NCBI RefSeq assembly: GCF_001580615.1
Contig: NZ_LHZC01000055.1
Location: forward strand, 1-64,000
DNA: 64,000 nucleotides
Origin: Acetobacter malorum
GTDB taxonomy: Bacteria; Pseudomonadota; Alphaproteobacteria; Acetobacterales; Acetobacteraceae
Direction: 5' to 3'
Positions within the stretch are counted from its first letter, which is position 1. Each line of letters opens with the position of its first letter. Of this stretch, positions 40,698 through 50,155 are shown piece by piece. Made by a program: the position numbers and the translations under genes. Below the pieces are notes generated by a model, which did no database searches, was not told the origin of the DNA, and saw only the letters and a list, made by a program, of their open reading frames with translations.

Positions 40698-41525
40698 TCA
40701 GAGGCTGCTGGTCAGGGCAGGAGAGAAAGCAGGCGCTGTGCTGCGCTTTACGTTGATTTTCTGTGGACTTCGGGATTTTTCAGAAAGAGTGCCAATCTGT
40801 GCGATGGACTTTCTGATTTTATAATCCTCCTTATAGAGATCCATAATTTTCTCTTTCTGGAGGGGGCGCAGATCTGTGGTGAAGCGTTGGGTTGTGTTGA
40901 TTTTTTTAATCTTGCCCGCATGCAGGCCGGGCACAAAAGGATAAATTCGGTCAATATCCTTAAGATCAAACAGCATTTTGACGGCCACATTACCGTGGCG
41001 GTCGGTCAGATACCAGTGTTGCGGGCGCAGGACATGGTCCAGCTGATAGATGGAGGTTGCGCCTTCTACATACTCAATCATGCGGTCCAGAGTGGTGAGG
41101 TCTGCATAGCGTTCCGCAAAGCCGGGATGCAGACTAACATGGCTGCCACCGCCATTCCGGATGAAGTCATAGGAGGAGAGGAAGCGTTCAACCGGGTCCC
41201 GCCACAAGGCAAAGCTGGGCATGGTGCGCACAACATCTGGCGCATGCTTTTGATAGTAGCGGATGCTTTCATGCCGCATGCTACAGCCGTAAAGTTCCTG
41301 AGAGATGGCTGTTCCGGCATTTTTGGGAACATGGATAAACAGAACACCCGCGTTGCGGATAATTTCAAGGCGCTGCTGCCGTTTTTTGCTCAGCGGGAGA
41401 GGCAGTCTCCAGTCCACATACCGTTCCTGCAGGTCTCCATGCAGAGTGACGCCGCATAATTGTTCCATGGTCTTCTTGCGGGTTTCCTGAATCTGTTCGC
41501 GCAGAGTAGAAAATGCAGAAGACAT
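40698..41525 (-). CDS. Sulfotransferase family 2 protein
   Basis: A 275-residue cytosolic sulfotransferase-fold protein. The 5'-phosphosulfate loop is GVLFIHVPKNAGTAI (about residues 60-74), and the 3'-phosphate motif is ALWRDPVERFLSSYDF. These define the Sulfotransfer_2 family, which moves sulfate from PAPS to carbohydrates in animals and to polysaccharides or lipids in bacteria. The C-terminus after about residue 250 is basic and probably disordered. It is a lone gene with AT-rich DNA on both sides (40500-40620 and 41580-41720) and no polysaccharide genes nearby. A horizontal origin is possible. The acceptor is unknown. Confidence 0.8.
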   Translation of the reverse strand: MSSAFSTLREQIQETRKKTMEQLCGVTLHGDLQERYVDWRLPLPLSKKRQQRLEIIRNAGVLFIHVPKNAGTAISQELYGCSMRHESIRYYQKHAPDVVRTMPSFALWRDPVERFLSSYDFIRNGGGSHVSLHPGFAERYADLTTLDRMIEYVEGATSIYQLDHVLRPQHWYLTDRHGNVAVKMLFDLKDIDRIYPFVPGLHAGKIKKINTTQRFTTDLRPLQKEKIMDLYKEDYKIRKSIAQIGTLSEKSRSPQKINVKRSTAPAFSPALTSSL

Positions 41526-41604
41526 GGCAGGTATCCAGAAACCAAACGTAGAACACTACGCATCACATCATTTCATGAGATCAGAAATGACATGATAGAA
41601 AAGT

Positions 41605-41627
41605 AAACGACTATTTAAGAATCGTTT
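41605..41627 (-). terminator. Possible terminator of the nitrate operon
   Basis: AAACGA (41605-41610) and TCGTTT (41622-41627) are inverted copies with an 11-base AT-rich loop; on the minus strand the stem is followed by ACTTTTC. It lies about 110 bases beyond the nasS stop. It is weak, and another dyad (TCATTTC-N9-GAAATGA, 41568-41590) is nearby. Confidence 0.3.
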
Positions 41628-41734
41628 TTAAGCACAGATTTCTGGCTCTGGGATGCACAAAAATGAGAATTATCTTTTTATTTCACTTCTGACAAAAAGA
41701 TGACCAAAATAAGATCGATCATCGCAGGCATTGT

Positions 41735-42706
41735 TTAACACGGGTACCAGCCAAGTGTGCGCAGAGTTTCCAGCATGGCGGAAGGGAGCCAGCCCTCGTT
41801 TTGCATATCCTTAATCATCCATCCGCAGGAGGCACCTGTCTGCCCGTTCTGGCCGCCAAACATCATGACATCTGCTATGGCGCGGGAGCCGGGCATCACG
41901 GCTTTGACGGCTTCTTCGGGCAGGCCTAGTCCGTTGGCGTTGAGCGGCCTGCTGAGCAGTTGCGTAATCTCTGCCGCATGTGATGGGTCATTGCACAGGG
42001 CAATGGCCTCAGTCAGTGCTGCGTGCAGGCGGGCGGAGCCATCCGGGTGCTCGTTTTTCCAAAGCTCTTTCAAAACAAGCATTTTTTCCAGATGCCCGGG
42101 TGCAATCGACGCAGAGCCTGCCACAATAAATGCGAGGTCCTTTAGCTGGGCATCCGCACCCCATGGTGGCCCCGCGCAAAACCCGTCAATCTCACCGGCG
42201 GCAAGGGCCTGAATCATGCGCGCAGGCGGCATAATGACAATTTCAGTTTCGGTATCGCGGCAGACAGAGAGATTTTTAAGAAAGTGTGACAGAATAAGGT
42301 AGTGTGTGGAGTAGAGGTGGACAACACCAAGGCGGGGTTTGCGGCCTAAAGCACTTTTCCAGTTGTCAAAAGCCCGGCGTTTGTCTGCTTGCGCATCCCA
42401 CTGTGTGTGGTCCACCTTTTGCCCACGCAGCACAATCGTATTGCCACCACGGCTGACCGGAAAGCCCGGACGCAACCCAATAGCCCGCCCGCGCTGGCCA
42501 AGGGCCGTCATAATGGCCAGCGGTGGGAACATCAGCGCGCCATCCAGCCCGTTCCACACCAGCCCGTCGGCGATATTGGCCCAGGACGGCACCACTACGG
42601 CCTCAACATCCAGTCCATGCCGGGTGAAAATGCCCATACTGCGGGCTACAAGCACAGGGGCACTATCCGCCAGTTGCAGCAGGCCAATGCGGCAGGAGAT
42701 GCTCAT
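41735..42706 (-). CDS. nasS: NasS-type cytoplasmic nitrate sensor
   Basis: A 323-residue protein related to the NrtA/CmpA nitrate-binding proteins of ABC transporters: IGLLQLADSAPVLVARSMGIF, VVVPSWANIADGL and GEIDGFCAGPPWG. It has no signal peptide or lipobox and no transporter genes beside it. In known NasS-NasT systems the cytoplasmic NasS holds NasT and releases it when nitrate or nitrite binds. Its start overlaps the nasT stop by four bases, which fits a stoichiometric pair. It is the last gene of the operon, so sensor and enzymes are made together. Confidence 0.9.
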   Translation of the reverse strand: MSISCRIGLLQLADSAPVLVARSMGIFTRHGLDVEAVVVPSWANIADGLVWNGLDGALMFPPLAIMTALGQRGRAIGLRPGFPVSRGGNTIVLRGQKVDHTQWDAQADKRRAFDNWKSALGRKPRLGVVHLYSTHYLILSHFLKNLSVCRDTETEIVIMPPARMIQALAAGEIDGFCAGPPWGADAQLKDLAFIVAGSASIAPGHLEKMLVLKELWKNEHPDGSARLHAALTEAIALCNDPSHAAEITQLLSRPLNANGLGLPEEAVKAVMPGSRAIADVMMFGGQNGQTGASCGWMIKDMQNEGWLPSAMLETLRTLGWYPC

Positions 42707-43284
42707 TTTTTTTGGCTCCTGTTCTGGTGATCAAGATAGTCTGTGGCGACATCAATTATTTTTCGCGCCTGCTGCATGGCCTGTTTGCGGAACCAGCGGT
42801 ACGCGTCATCTTCCTTACACCGTTCCTGCTTCATAAACAGGAGTTTGGCACGGTCTATGGTCTCACGGTCTGAAAGTGTCTTTCTGGCAGCCACAAGTTC
42901 CGCATTGGTATCCCGAAAGCGTCTATACAGCGCAATGGCGGCACGCAGCAGCGGTTTGACGTTTGTGACCGGCGCATCCAGCACGTTGTAGGAACAGACA
43001 CCTGCGGCAAAAGCGTCTTCCATCAGGCTTTCGTCATCTTCGTCCACAAACAGGGCGACGGGCCGTTCCAGCCCGGAGGCGGAGAGGGCACGCACACTGT
43101 CCAGCGCATCGCGGTCGGCACGGCTGATATCCACCAGGACAATATCCGGCGCATGGCGGCGCACGGCATCAATCAGGCTGGCGTCCTCTTCCACCAGAAT
43201 GACGTCCAGCGTTGCCTCGGCTTCCAGCAGGCGGGCCAGTGCGCCAGCACGGTGAGAATTTTCATCAGCCAGAAGGACTTTCAT
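42703..43284 (-). CDS. nasT: NasT-type ANTAR antiterminator
   Basis: A 193-residue response-regulator-like protein. The receiver-like domain begins MKVLLADENSHRAG and has Asp52 in DIVLVDIS. The C-terminal ANTAR RNA-binding helices are in SDRETIDRAKLLFMKQERCKEDDAYRWFRKQAMQQARKI (about residues 135-175). NasT proteins bind a two-hairpin leader RNA and prevent termination ahead of nitrate assimilation genes. ATG 43284 has AAAGGAGG upstream, and the longer frame from TTG 43308 overlaps the previous gene. Paired with nasS by overlap. Confidence 0.92.
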   Translation of the reverse strand: MKVLLADENSHRAGALARLLEAEATLDVILVEEDASLIDAVRRHAPDIVLVDISRADRDALDSVRALSASGLERPVALFVDEDDESLMEDAFAAGVCSYNVLDAPVTNVKPLLRAAIALYRRFRDTNAELVAARKTLSDRETIDRAKLLFMKQERCKEDDAYRWFRKQAMQQARKIIDVATDYLDHQNRSQKK

Positions 43285-43304
43285 GCAGTCCGTCCTCCTT
43301 TCGT

Positions 43305-46300
43305 TCAATACACATCCCGTAGATAACGGCCGCTGCGGGTCAGGCCCGCTATAAAAGCGTCGGCCTGTTCGCTTGTCATTGATCCATGTCGTGCGACAAT
43401 CCTTTTCAGGGCGCCGTCAACATCCCGCGCCATGCGGGCAGCGTCTCCACAAATGTAGACATACGCGCCCCGGTTCAGCCAGTCCCACAACAGAGCACCA
43501 TGTTCTTCCATGCGGTCCTGCACGTAAATGCGTTCCGGCTGATCGCGCGAGAACGCAGTGTCCAGCCGCGTCAGGCAGCCATCCGCCATGAAGGCTTCCA
43601 GCTCCTCGCGGTAATAAAAGCCGGTGCGTTCATGCCGCTCTCCAAAGAACAGCCAGTTTGGGCCGGAAGCCTTCCGGGCAGAGCGTTCCTGCAAAAAGGC
43701 GCGGAAGGGCGCAATGCCAGTGCCGGGCCCAACCATGATGACGGGCACAGTCTCATCCGCGGGTAGATGGAAATGCGTGGTCGGCTGCACAAAAACCGGC
43801 ACGGCGTCCCCCGCGTTCAGCCCCGCCAGCCATGTGGACGAGACGCCGGGATAAGGGGAGGTGTTGACGCCCACTGTCAGATGCACGCTGTCCGGGCAGA
43901 CGGTGGGGGAGGAAGAAATGGAATAGAGGCGCGGCTGCATCTGCCGGAAGAGCGTCGGCAGGTCTTCCGCTGCGACAGGGGCTGGCAGGGTTGCGATCAG
44001 GTCAGGCAGATAGCCGCTTTCCGTGCGGCCCAGACGTTCCAGCAGCTTTGCAGACGGGCGGGAGAGGTCAAACCAGCGACGCAAAGCTTCGCCCAACGGG
44101 GTGGGGCCGTGGTGGCGGAGCGTCAGCATGGTGTCTTCAGGCACCTGCAGGGCGGCCAGAACCGGCTGCACAATGCTTTCATTATTGCGGGGCCAGACAC
44201 CCAGTGCATCGCCTGCGTTATAGGTTACGCCAGTGCCGGAAAGATCTAGCGTAATATGGCATGTTTCCTTATCCGGGTCGTCACCGGTCAGGCGCGTGAC
44301 GTTGGCAAGGCGCGCCAGTGCGGGTGTGGTGCGGGTAATGCCGGGGGCCAGCGCCGGAGCAAGCAGAGCAGGGCTTGTGTCAGAGGGAGCCGGGCTGCCC
44401 AGAGTGGCCAGCAGATGGGGGCGCCAGTCTTCTACCGCATCCTCATAATCCGGTTCACAGTCCACGCGGGGCAGGAGCGGTGTGCCACCGAGGGCGCTCA
44501 GCCGTTCATCCAGAGCGCGACCAAACCCACAGAAGCTGGCGTAGGAGGAATCCCCCAGTGCCAGCACTGCATAGCGGAGATTAGGCAGGGCAAGGTCCTG
44601 TTCTTTGAGTGCATCCCAGAACGGAGCGGCACCATCCGGTGGGTCGCCATCGCCAAAGGTAGAGACAAGGAACAGCGCCGTGCCAGAGAGGTTGGCCGGG
44701 TCACACGCACTTAGTTCAGCCAGACGCACCTCATGTCCGTTTTCCCGCAGCCAGAGCGCGGTTTGCGCGGCCAGTGCTTCCGTGCGGCCTGTCTGGGAGG
44801 CCCACCAGAGGGTGAGAGTTGGCGCAGCGGCATCCGTGGACGGAAGGGCAGCGGCTGCAACGGGTGTGCGGGAATACAGCCCGGCCAGCAGCCCATTGAG
44901 GTGCGCCCTCTGTGCGTCAGAAAGCGGGGCGGAGCCCGGCACCACTGGCACGCTGTTTTCTGGTGGGGCCATGCGCAGACCATCCAGAAAACCGCTGACC
45001 CAACCAAGATTATCCCCGGTAAAATCAGGTGCTTTCTGTGCGGTGAGACCCAGATGGCGGGCAAGCTGCTCTGTGGGCATGGTCTCTGTGCTTTCCTGTG
45101 CGGGAGGGGAGGCAGTCTGAACACGGGTCAGAGAGACAGCGCAGTGTTTGATGCCGGGCTGGAGCGAGACAGGGTCTATCGCATCGGGCGTGACGGCGTT
45201 GATGCAGAGTGCCTCGCCAAACCGGTCGTTCCAGTGGAACGGCGCAAAGCAGGTGCCGGGGGCGATGCGGCGGGAAATACGAGCCGGGAGGGTGGCGCTG
45301 CCGCGGCGGGAGCGGATTTCAACCGTATCGTTCTCGGCAATGCCAAGACGTTTGGCATCATCCGGGGCGAGTTCAAAAAAAGGACCGGGGTTGAGTTTGT
45401 TCAGCTGCTCCACCCGGCCTGTTTTTGTAAGCGTGTGCCATTGATGTTGCAGGCGGCCGGTATTGAGGAGGAAGGGATAGTCCTCATCCGGTTCATCGTC
45501 CCGTGGCATCCATGGGCGCGCAAAAAATACGGCTTTACCGGAGGGTGTTGCGAAGACAGGCGGCGCGTCCGGGTTGGGGCGATAGCGGATAGGGTGGCGC
45601 GGCGCTGTATCGCTAGCCGGAGCGGGCCATTGCACCGGGCCATCTTTCAGGCGCGCGTGGCTGACGCCGGAAATATCATAACCAGTCACAGGGTTTGCAA
45701 AACGACTGGCCTCAGAAAAAACTTCGGCGGCGGAGGTGAAAGAGAACCCTTCCTCAAACCCCATAGCGCAGGCGACGCGGGCAATAATCTGCCAGTCTGG
45801 CATGGCCTCGCCGGGAGGGGGCACGGCCTGCCGGGCAAGGGTCATGGTGCGGTCGGAATTGACCTGCACGCCATCGCCTTCCGCCCACAGCGCACCGGGG
45901 AGCAGGATATCGGCATAGGGGCCGGTTTCCGTGTCCGCATAGGCATCCTGCACAATGACAAGTTCGGCTTTTTCCAGGGCAGCCTGAACCTTGCCACGCC
46001 GGGGCACGGTGGCGACGGGGTTGGTGCAGATAATCCAGCAGGCTTTGATGTGCCCTTCCGCCATGTCCTGAAACAGGGCGATGGCACCGTCACTGTTTGC
46101 ATCGCGAATGGTGCCGGGGGGCAGTTGCCATTGCTCTTCACAAAATGCACGGTCCTGAGCCGAGAGTGCACTGCGCTGGCCGGGCAGGCCGGGGCCCATA
46201 TAGCCCATTTCCCGGCCGCCCATGGCATTGGGTTGGCCGGTGAGGGAGAACGGCCCGGCCCCCGGTTTGCAAATAGCGCCAGTGGCCAGATGCAAATTGC

Positions 46301-47234
46301 ACAACGCATTGGTATGCCACGCGCCGGAGGTGCTCTGGTTGAGGCCCATGGTCCACAAAGAAAGCCATTCGCCCGCTTCAGCAATCCAGCGGGCGGCGGT
46401 GCGGATATCCTCTTCCGCAAGGCCCGTCAGGCTGGCGACGCGTTCTGGCGTGTAATCAGCCAGAAAGGCGGGCATGTCCTCCCAGCCGGTGGTGCAGCTG
46501 GCGATAAAGTCCGTATCGAGCGCGTCATGTTCCACCAGAAGGTGCAGCAAGCCATTGAGCAGCGCGAGGTCCGTGCCGGGGCGGATTTGCAGAAAGAGAT
46601 CGGCTTTGTCTGCTGTGGCAGTGCGGCGTGGGTCCACCACAATCAGTTTTGCCCCGGCCCGTTTACGGTCCATCAGGCGCAGGAACAGGATGGGGTGACA
46701 ATCTGCCATATTCGCCCCGATGACGAAAAACAGATTGGTGCAATCAAAGTCTTCGTAAGAGCCGGGCGGTGCGTCAGCCCCGAGGGAGAGTTTATACCCC
46801 GTGCCAGCCGCCGCCATGCACAGGCGGGAATTGGACTCGATATGCCGTGTGCGGAGGTAGCCTTTGACCAGCTTATTGGCGAGGTATTGAGCCTCCACGG
46901 ACATCTGGCCGGAGACGTAAAGCGCAATGGCGTCCGGTCCATCTGTCTCCAGAATATACCGCAGCTGTCGGGCTGTTTCCGTAATGGCGGTGTGCATGGA
47001 AATGGGAGCCGGTGGCGTTGCGCGGTCTGGCCGAAGAAGGGCGCAGTCCAGTCGGGCGGGGGACGTGACCGGCTTGTCGCACGAGCTGCCTTTGGTGCAG
47101 AGCCGCCCCCCATTGGCCGGGTGTGCGGCATCCCCCCGCACCCGGACAATTTTCTGGTCTTCCACCTCCATCACAATGCCGCACCCGACACCGCAATACG
47201 GGCAGACAGACCGGATTTCTTCCGCGCAGGCCAT
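43305..47234 (-). CDS. Assimilatory nitrate reductase fused to a CysJ-type flavoprotein reductase
   Basis: A 1309-residue fusion. Residues 1-700 are a Mo-bisMGD assimilatory nitrate reductase (NasA/NarB-like): a [4Fe-4S] site from Cys11, Cys14, Cys18 and Cys46, the likely Mo ligand Cys139 in NSRLCMAAAG, and a C-terminal molybdopterin-binding domain ending at about 690. Residues about 803-945 are a flavodoxin-like FMN domain (WWASQTGRTEALA, STFGDGDPPDGAAP). About 985-1190 is the FAD domain with RLYSISSSP, and the last 120 residues bind NADPH (GPGTGIAPFRAFLQE, YICGDAARMARDV). The flavoprotein half matches sulfite reductase alpha subunits and presumably feeds NADPH electrons to the Mo site in one chain, replacing a separate NasB/C. 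Cytoplasmic, nitrate to nitrite. It starts five bases after nirBD. Confidence 0.93.
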   Translation of the reverse strand: MACAEEIRSVCPYCGVGCGIVMEVEDQKIVRVRGDAAHPANGGRLCTKGSSCDKPVTSPARLDCALLRPDRATPPAPISMHTAITETARQLRYILETDGPDAIALYVSGQMSVEAQYLANKLVKGYLRTRHIESNSRLCMAAAGTGYKLSLGADAPPGSYEDFDCTNLFFVIGANMADCHPILFLRLMDRKRAGAKLIVVDPRRTATADKADLFLQIRPGTDLALLNGLLHLLVEHDALDTDFIASCTTGWEDMPAFLADYTPERVASLTGLAEEDIRTAARWIAEAGEWLSLWTMGLNQSTSGAWHTNALCNLHLATGAICKPGAGPFSLTGQPNAMGGREMGYMGPGLPGQRSALSAQDRAFCEEQWQLPPGTIRDANSDGAIALFQDMAEGHIKACWIICTNPVATVPRRGKVQAALEKAELVIVQDAYADTETGPYADILLPGALWAEGDGVQVNSDRTMTLARQAVPPPGEAMPDWQIIARVACAMGFEEGFSFTSAAEVFSEASRFANPVTGYDISGVSHARLKDGPVQWPAPASDTAPRHPIRYRPNPDAPPVFATPSGKAVFFARPWMPRDDEPDEDYPFLLNTGRLQHQWHTLTKTGRVEQLNKLNPGPFFELAPDDAKRLGIAENDTVEIRSRRGSATLPARISRRIAPGTCFAPFHWNDRFGEALCINAVTPDAIDPVSLQPGIKHCAVSLTRVQTASPPAQESTETMPTEQLARHLGLTAQKAPDFTGDNLGWVSGFLDGLRMAPPENSVPVVPGSAPLSDAQRAHLNGLLAGLYSRTPVAAAALPSTDAAAPTLTLWWASQTGRTEALAAQTALWLRENGHEVRLAELSACDPANLSGTALFLVSTFGDGDPPDGAAPFWDALKEQDLALPNLRYAVLALGDSSYASFCGFGRALDERLSALGGTPLLPRVDCEPDYEDAVEDWRPHLLATLGSPAPSDTSPALLAPALAPGITRTTPALARLANVTRLTGDDPDKETCHITLDLSGTGVTYNAGDALGVWPRNNESIVQPVLAALQVPEDTMLTLRHHGPTPLGEALRRWFDLSRPSAKLLERLGRTESGYLPDLIATLPAPVAAEDLPTLFRQMQPRLYSISSSPTVCPDSVHLTVGVNTSPYPGVSSTWLAGLNAGDAVPVFVQPTTHFHLPADETVPVIMVGPGTGIAPFRAFLQERSARKASGPNWLFFGERHERTGFYYREELEAFMADGCLTRLDTAFSRDQPERIYVQDRMEEHGALLWDWLNRGAYVYICGDAARMARDVDGALKRIVARHGSMTSEQADAFIAGLTRSGRYLRDVY

Positions 47235-47239
47235 GCGGG

Positions 47240-50137
47240 TTACGCCATAGCGGCTTCCGCCGGGGCGGTTACTTTACGGGCGCGGATTTCCACACGGCCC
47301 TTATGTAGCCTGGCATCCCATGCGTGGATAGATTTGGATGCATCTTCCAGACAGGTGCCGTCCTCCAGATTGAAGTGCTGCTTATAAAGCGGGGAGGCCA
47401 CAACCGGCTGTCCGTGGATATCCCCCATCAAACCACGGCCCAGCACATTGGCGTGGGAGAACGGGTCATGATTATCCACAGCAAAAACCCGTCCTTCACC
47501 CTGGGCATCGGGCAGATAGAACAGAGCAATCTGCGCGTTATGATAGAGCGCGACCACGCCGGAGCGAGGCACAAGGTCAGTCTGCGCACACAGGTCGGTC
47601 CAGTCTGCCGGGCTTGCGGAAATCGGCAGTTCCGGCTGATTGTCTGCGGGTTTGACCTGATCACGTTCCGGCACGGTGCGAATGTTCGGGTCCGGGCGCG
47701 CATCGTTTACAAAGGTGCGGAAGCGTTTGAGCTTTTGCTCGTCTGTCAGAGCGTTTTTCCACTCGCACTGATAGGTATCCACCACCAGTTGCATCTGCTG
47801 TTCCAGTTCATCACAGAGGCCGAGGCTGTCGTGGATGATCACATCTTGCAGATACTCGAGCCCACCTTCCAGATTTTCACGCCAGACAGACGTTCTCTGG
47901 AGCTTGTCTGCTGTGCGGATATAAAACATCAGGAAGCGGTCGATATATTTGACTAGCGTTTCCGCATCGAGGTCCGTTGCAAACAATTCCGCATGGCGCG
48001 GGCGCATGCCGCCATTGCCGCAGACATACAGGTTCCAGCCATTTTCCGTGGCAATAACGCCCACGTCCTTGCTCTGCGCTTCCGCACATTCCCGCGTGCA
48101 GCCGGAGACGGCAAATTTCAGCTTGTGCGGAGACCGCAGGCCTTTATAGCGGTTTTCCAGATCCAGCGCCTTACCCACACTATCCTGCACGCCGTAACGG
48201 CACCATGTGCTGCCCACACAGGATTTTACTGTGCGAGTGGATTTGCCGTAGGCATGGCCCGTTTCAAAACCGGCATCCAGCAGCTCTCGCCAGATCTCAG
48301 GCAGCTGATGCAACTGCGCGCCAAACAGGTCCACGCGCTGGCCGCCGGTAATCTTGGTGTAAAGGTTATATTTTTTGGCAACCTGCCCCAGAACAATCAG
48401 CTTGTCTGGCGTAATCTCACCCCCGGCAATACGCGGCACAACGGAATAGGTGCCGTTTTTCTGCATGTTACCCATGAAAGTGTCGTTCGTATCCTGCAGC
48501 GGGATATAGAGCGGGTCCGTAATGGGTTTGTTCCAGGCAGAGGCCAGAATGGAGCCGACTGCCGGTTTACAGATATCGCAGCCCAGACCGCCATTGCCAT
48601 ACTGGGCCATCAGCTCTTCAAAACTGCGGATGTTATGCACGCGGACGAGGGAATAGAGTTCCTGCCGCGTGTAAGAGAAATGTTCGCACAGGCTGTGGTC
48701 AACCGTAATGCCGCGCGCGGTCAGTTCCGTTTCAAAAACGCTTTTTAGCAGCGCAGAACATCCGCCGCAGCCGGTACTGGCTTTTGTGTCTTTCTTGAGC
48801 GAGGCGAGGTCTGTGCAGCCCTGCTCAATCGCGGTGCTGATCGCCCCTTTGGTTACGTTATGGCAGGAGCAGATGGTGGCGGTGTCTGGTAGGGCGTCTG
48901 CGCCAAGCAGTTCTGCGCCTTCACCACGCGGCAGGATCAGCACTGCCGGGTCAGCCGGGGGTGCAATCTCGTTCTGCACATATTGGAAAATGGTGTCGTA
49001 GTAGGAATTATCGCCAACCAGAACAGCGCCGGTCACGCGGCTGCCATCGGCGGACAAGACAAGGCGGCGGTAGGAGCCGTCTGCCTCGCCAATAAAGCGA
49101 TAGCTGGTGCAGCCGGGTTCCTGACCGTGGGCATCGCCAATCGACCCGACATCCACGCCCTGCAGCTTCAGTTTTGTGGACATGTCTGCACCGGTAAAGG
49201 CGGCTTCTGCATCACCGGCCAGCAGTGCTGCCACGGTGCGGGCCATGGTGTAGCCGGGGGCGACGAGGCCAAAAATCTGGCCTTCCCATAAGGCGCATTC
49301 GCCAACGGCAAAAATATCCGGGTCGGACGTGCGGCACTGGTTATCGACCACAATGCCGCCGCGCGGGCCGATTTCCAGCCCGCAGGCGCGTCCCAGCAGA
49401 TCCTGCGGTTTGATCCCTGCAGAAAAGACAACCATGTCTGTTTCCAGCGAGGAACCATCAGCAAAAATCAGTTTATGGCGGTGCGTGGTGCCGGGCACGA
49501 TGTCCTGCGTCTGATGCAGGACGCGCACATCAATACCGAGCGCCTCAATCCGCTTTTTCAGGGCGCGTCCACCGTCTTCATCCAGCTGGGCGGACATAAG
49601 GTGGCTGCCGAGCTGGATCACACTTACATCCAGCCCCAGCACTTTGAGCGCATTGGCGGCTTCCAGCCCCAGCAGGCCGCCGCCAATTACTGTGCCATGC
49701 TGCGCGCCTTCGGCTGCGGCGCGGATCAGGTCCAGATCTTCCAGTGTGCGATAGACCAGCCCTGCCGTGCCGGTATTGCCCGGAACAGGCGGGACAAACG
49801 GCGTGGACCCGGTTGCGAGAATCAGCGTGGTGTAAGGCAGGATTTCGTTTTCTGTCGTGACAGTTTTTGCCGCGCGGTCAATGTCCGTAATCCGGCTGTT
49901 CAGGTGCAGCGTAATGCCGTGTGCGGTGTGGAAGTCTTCCTGGTGCAGCCGCAGGGCCAGTGCATCCTGCCCGGTCATGTAATCGGTCAGATGCACGCGG
50001 TCATAAGCGTGGTGGCGTTCTTCACCAAAGACATGAATCTGGTGGGTTTCGTGCAGGCCGTGCATGACGAGCTGTTCTGCACAGTAATGGCCAACCATGC
50101 CGTTGCCGACAATAATGATGTTGCCTTTGGTGGTCAT
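47240..50137 (-). CDS. nirB: NAD(P)H nitrite reductase, NirB-NirD fusion
   Basis: A 965-residue assimilatory nitrite reductase that makes ammonium. The N-terminal pyridine-nucleotide disulfide-oxidoreductase part has VGNGMVGHYCAEQL, LILATGSTP and VIGGGLLGLEAANAL. At about 423-460 is a BFD-like [2Fe-2S] domain (CSCHNVTKG, CGGC). Residues about 545-810 are the sirohaem/[4Fe-4S] region with the four-Cys set CVGSTWC and GCTREC. From about 855 to 945 a NirD domain is fused at the C-terminus (FAVDNHDPFSHANVLGRGL), with no Rieske Cys/His ligands, which is normal for NirD. In many bacteria NirD is a separate gene. GGGGAG precedes the start. It lies between the porin and the nitrate reductase in one operon. 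Confidence 0.95.
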   Translation of the reverse strand: MTTKGNIIIVGNGMVGHYCAEQLVMHGLHETHQIHVFGEERHHAYDRVHLTDYMTGQDALALRLHQEDFHTAHGITLHLNSRITDIDRAAKTVTTENEILPYTTLILATGSTPFVPPVPGNTGTAGLVYRTLEDLDLIRAAAEGAQHGTVIGGGLLGLEAANALKVLGLDVSVIQLGSHLMSAQLDEDGGRALKKRIEALGIDVRVLHQTQDIVPGTTHRHKLIFADGSSLETDMVVFSAGIKPQDLLGRACGLEIGPRGGIVVDNQCRTSDPDIFAVGECALWEGQIFGLVAPGYTMARTVAALLAGDAEAAFTGADMSTKLKLQGVDVGSIGDAHGQEPGCTSYRFIGEADGSYRRLVLSADGSRVTGAVLVGDNSYYDTIFQYVQNEIAPPADPAVLILPRGEGAELLGADALPDTATICSCHNVTKGAISTAIEQGCTDLASLKKDTKASTGCGGCSALLKSVFETELTARGITVDHSLCEHFSYTRQELYSLVRVHNIRSFEELMAQYGNGGLGCDICKPAVGSILASAWNKPITDPLYIPLQDTNDTFMGNMQKNGTYSVVPRIAGGEITPDKLIVLGQVAKKYNLYTKITGGQRVDLFGAQLHQLPEIWRELLDAGFETGHAYGKSTRTVKSCVGSTWCRYGVQDSVGKALDLENRYKGLRSPHKLKFAVSGCTRECAEAQSKDVGVIATENGWNLYVCGNGGMRPRHAELFATDLDAETLVKYIDRFLMFYIRTADKLQRTSVWRENLEGGLEYLQDVIIHDSLGLCDELEQQMQLVVDTYQCEWKNALTDEQKLKRFRTFVNDARPDPNIRTVPERDQVKPADNQPELPISASPADWTDLCAQTDLVPRSGVVALYHNAQIALFYLPDAQGEGRVFAVDNHDPFSHANVLGRGLMGDIHGQPVVASPLYKQHFNLEDGTCLEDASKSIHAWDARLHKGRVEIRARKVTAPAEAAMA

Positions 50138-50155
50138 GGGTTTTCTCCCCTGCCT

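Noticed and set aside
41660-41690. A Fur-like stretch (TGAGAATTATCTTTT)
   Set aside because: Only one half resembles the consensus and no iron-related gene lies downstream on either strand.
41735-42706. Calling this gene an ABC-transporter nitrate-binding protein
   Set aside because: No signal peptide, no permease or ATPase genes nearby, and overlap with nasT indicate the cytoplasmic sensor NasS.
43305-47234. Calling the flavoprotein fusion a sulfite reductase
   Set aside because: Only the C-terminal half resembles CysJ; the N-terminal Mo domain and the operon context define a nitrate reductase.
44733-47387. An 884-codon plus-strand open frame opposite the nitrate reductase gene
   Set aside because: It is antisense to clear Mo-cofactor and flavoprotein motifs, has no family-like domains, and arises from strong codon bias in GC-rich DNA.
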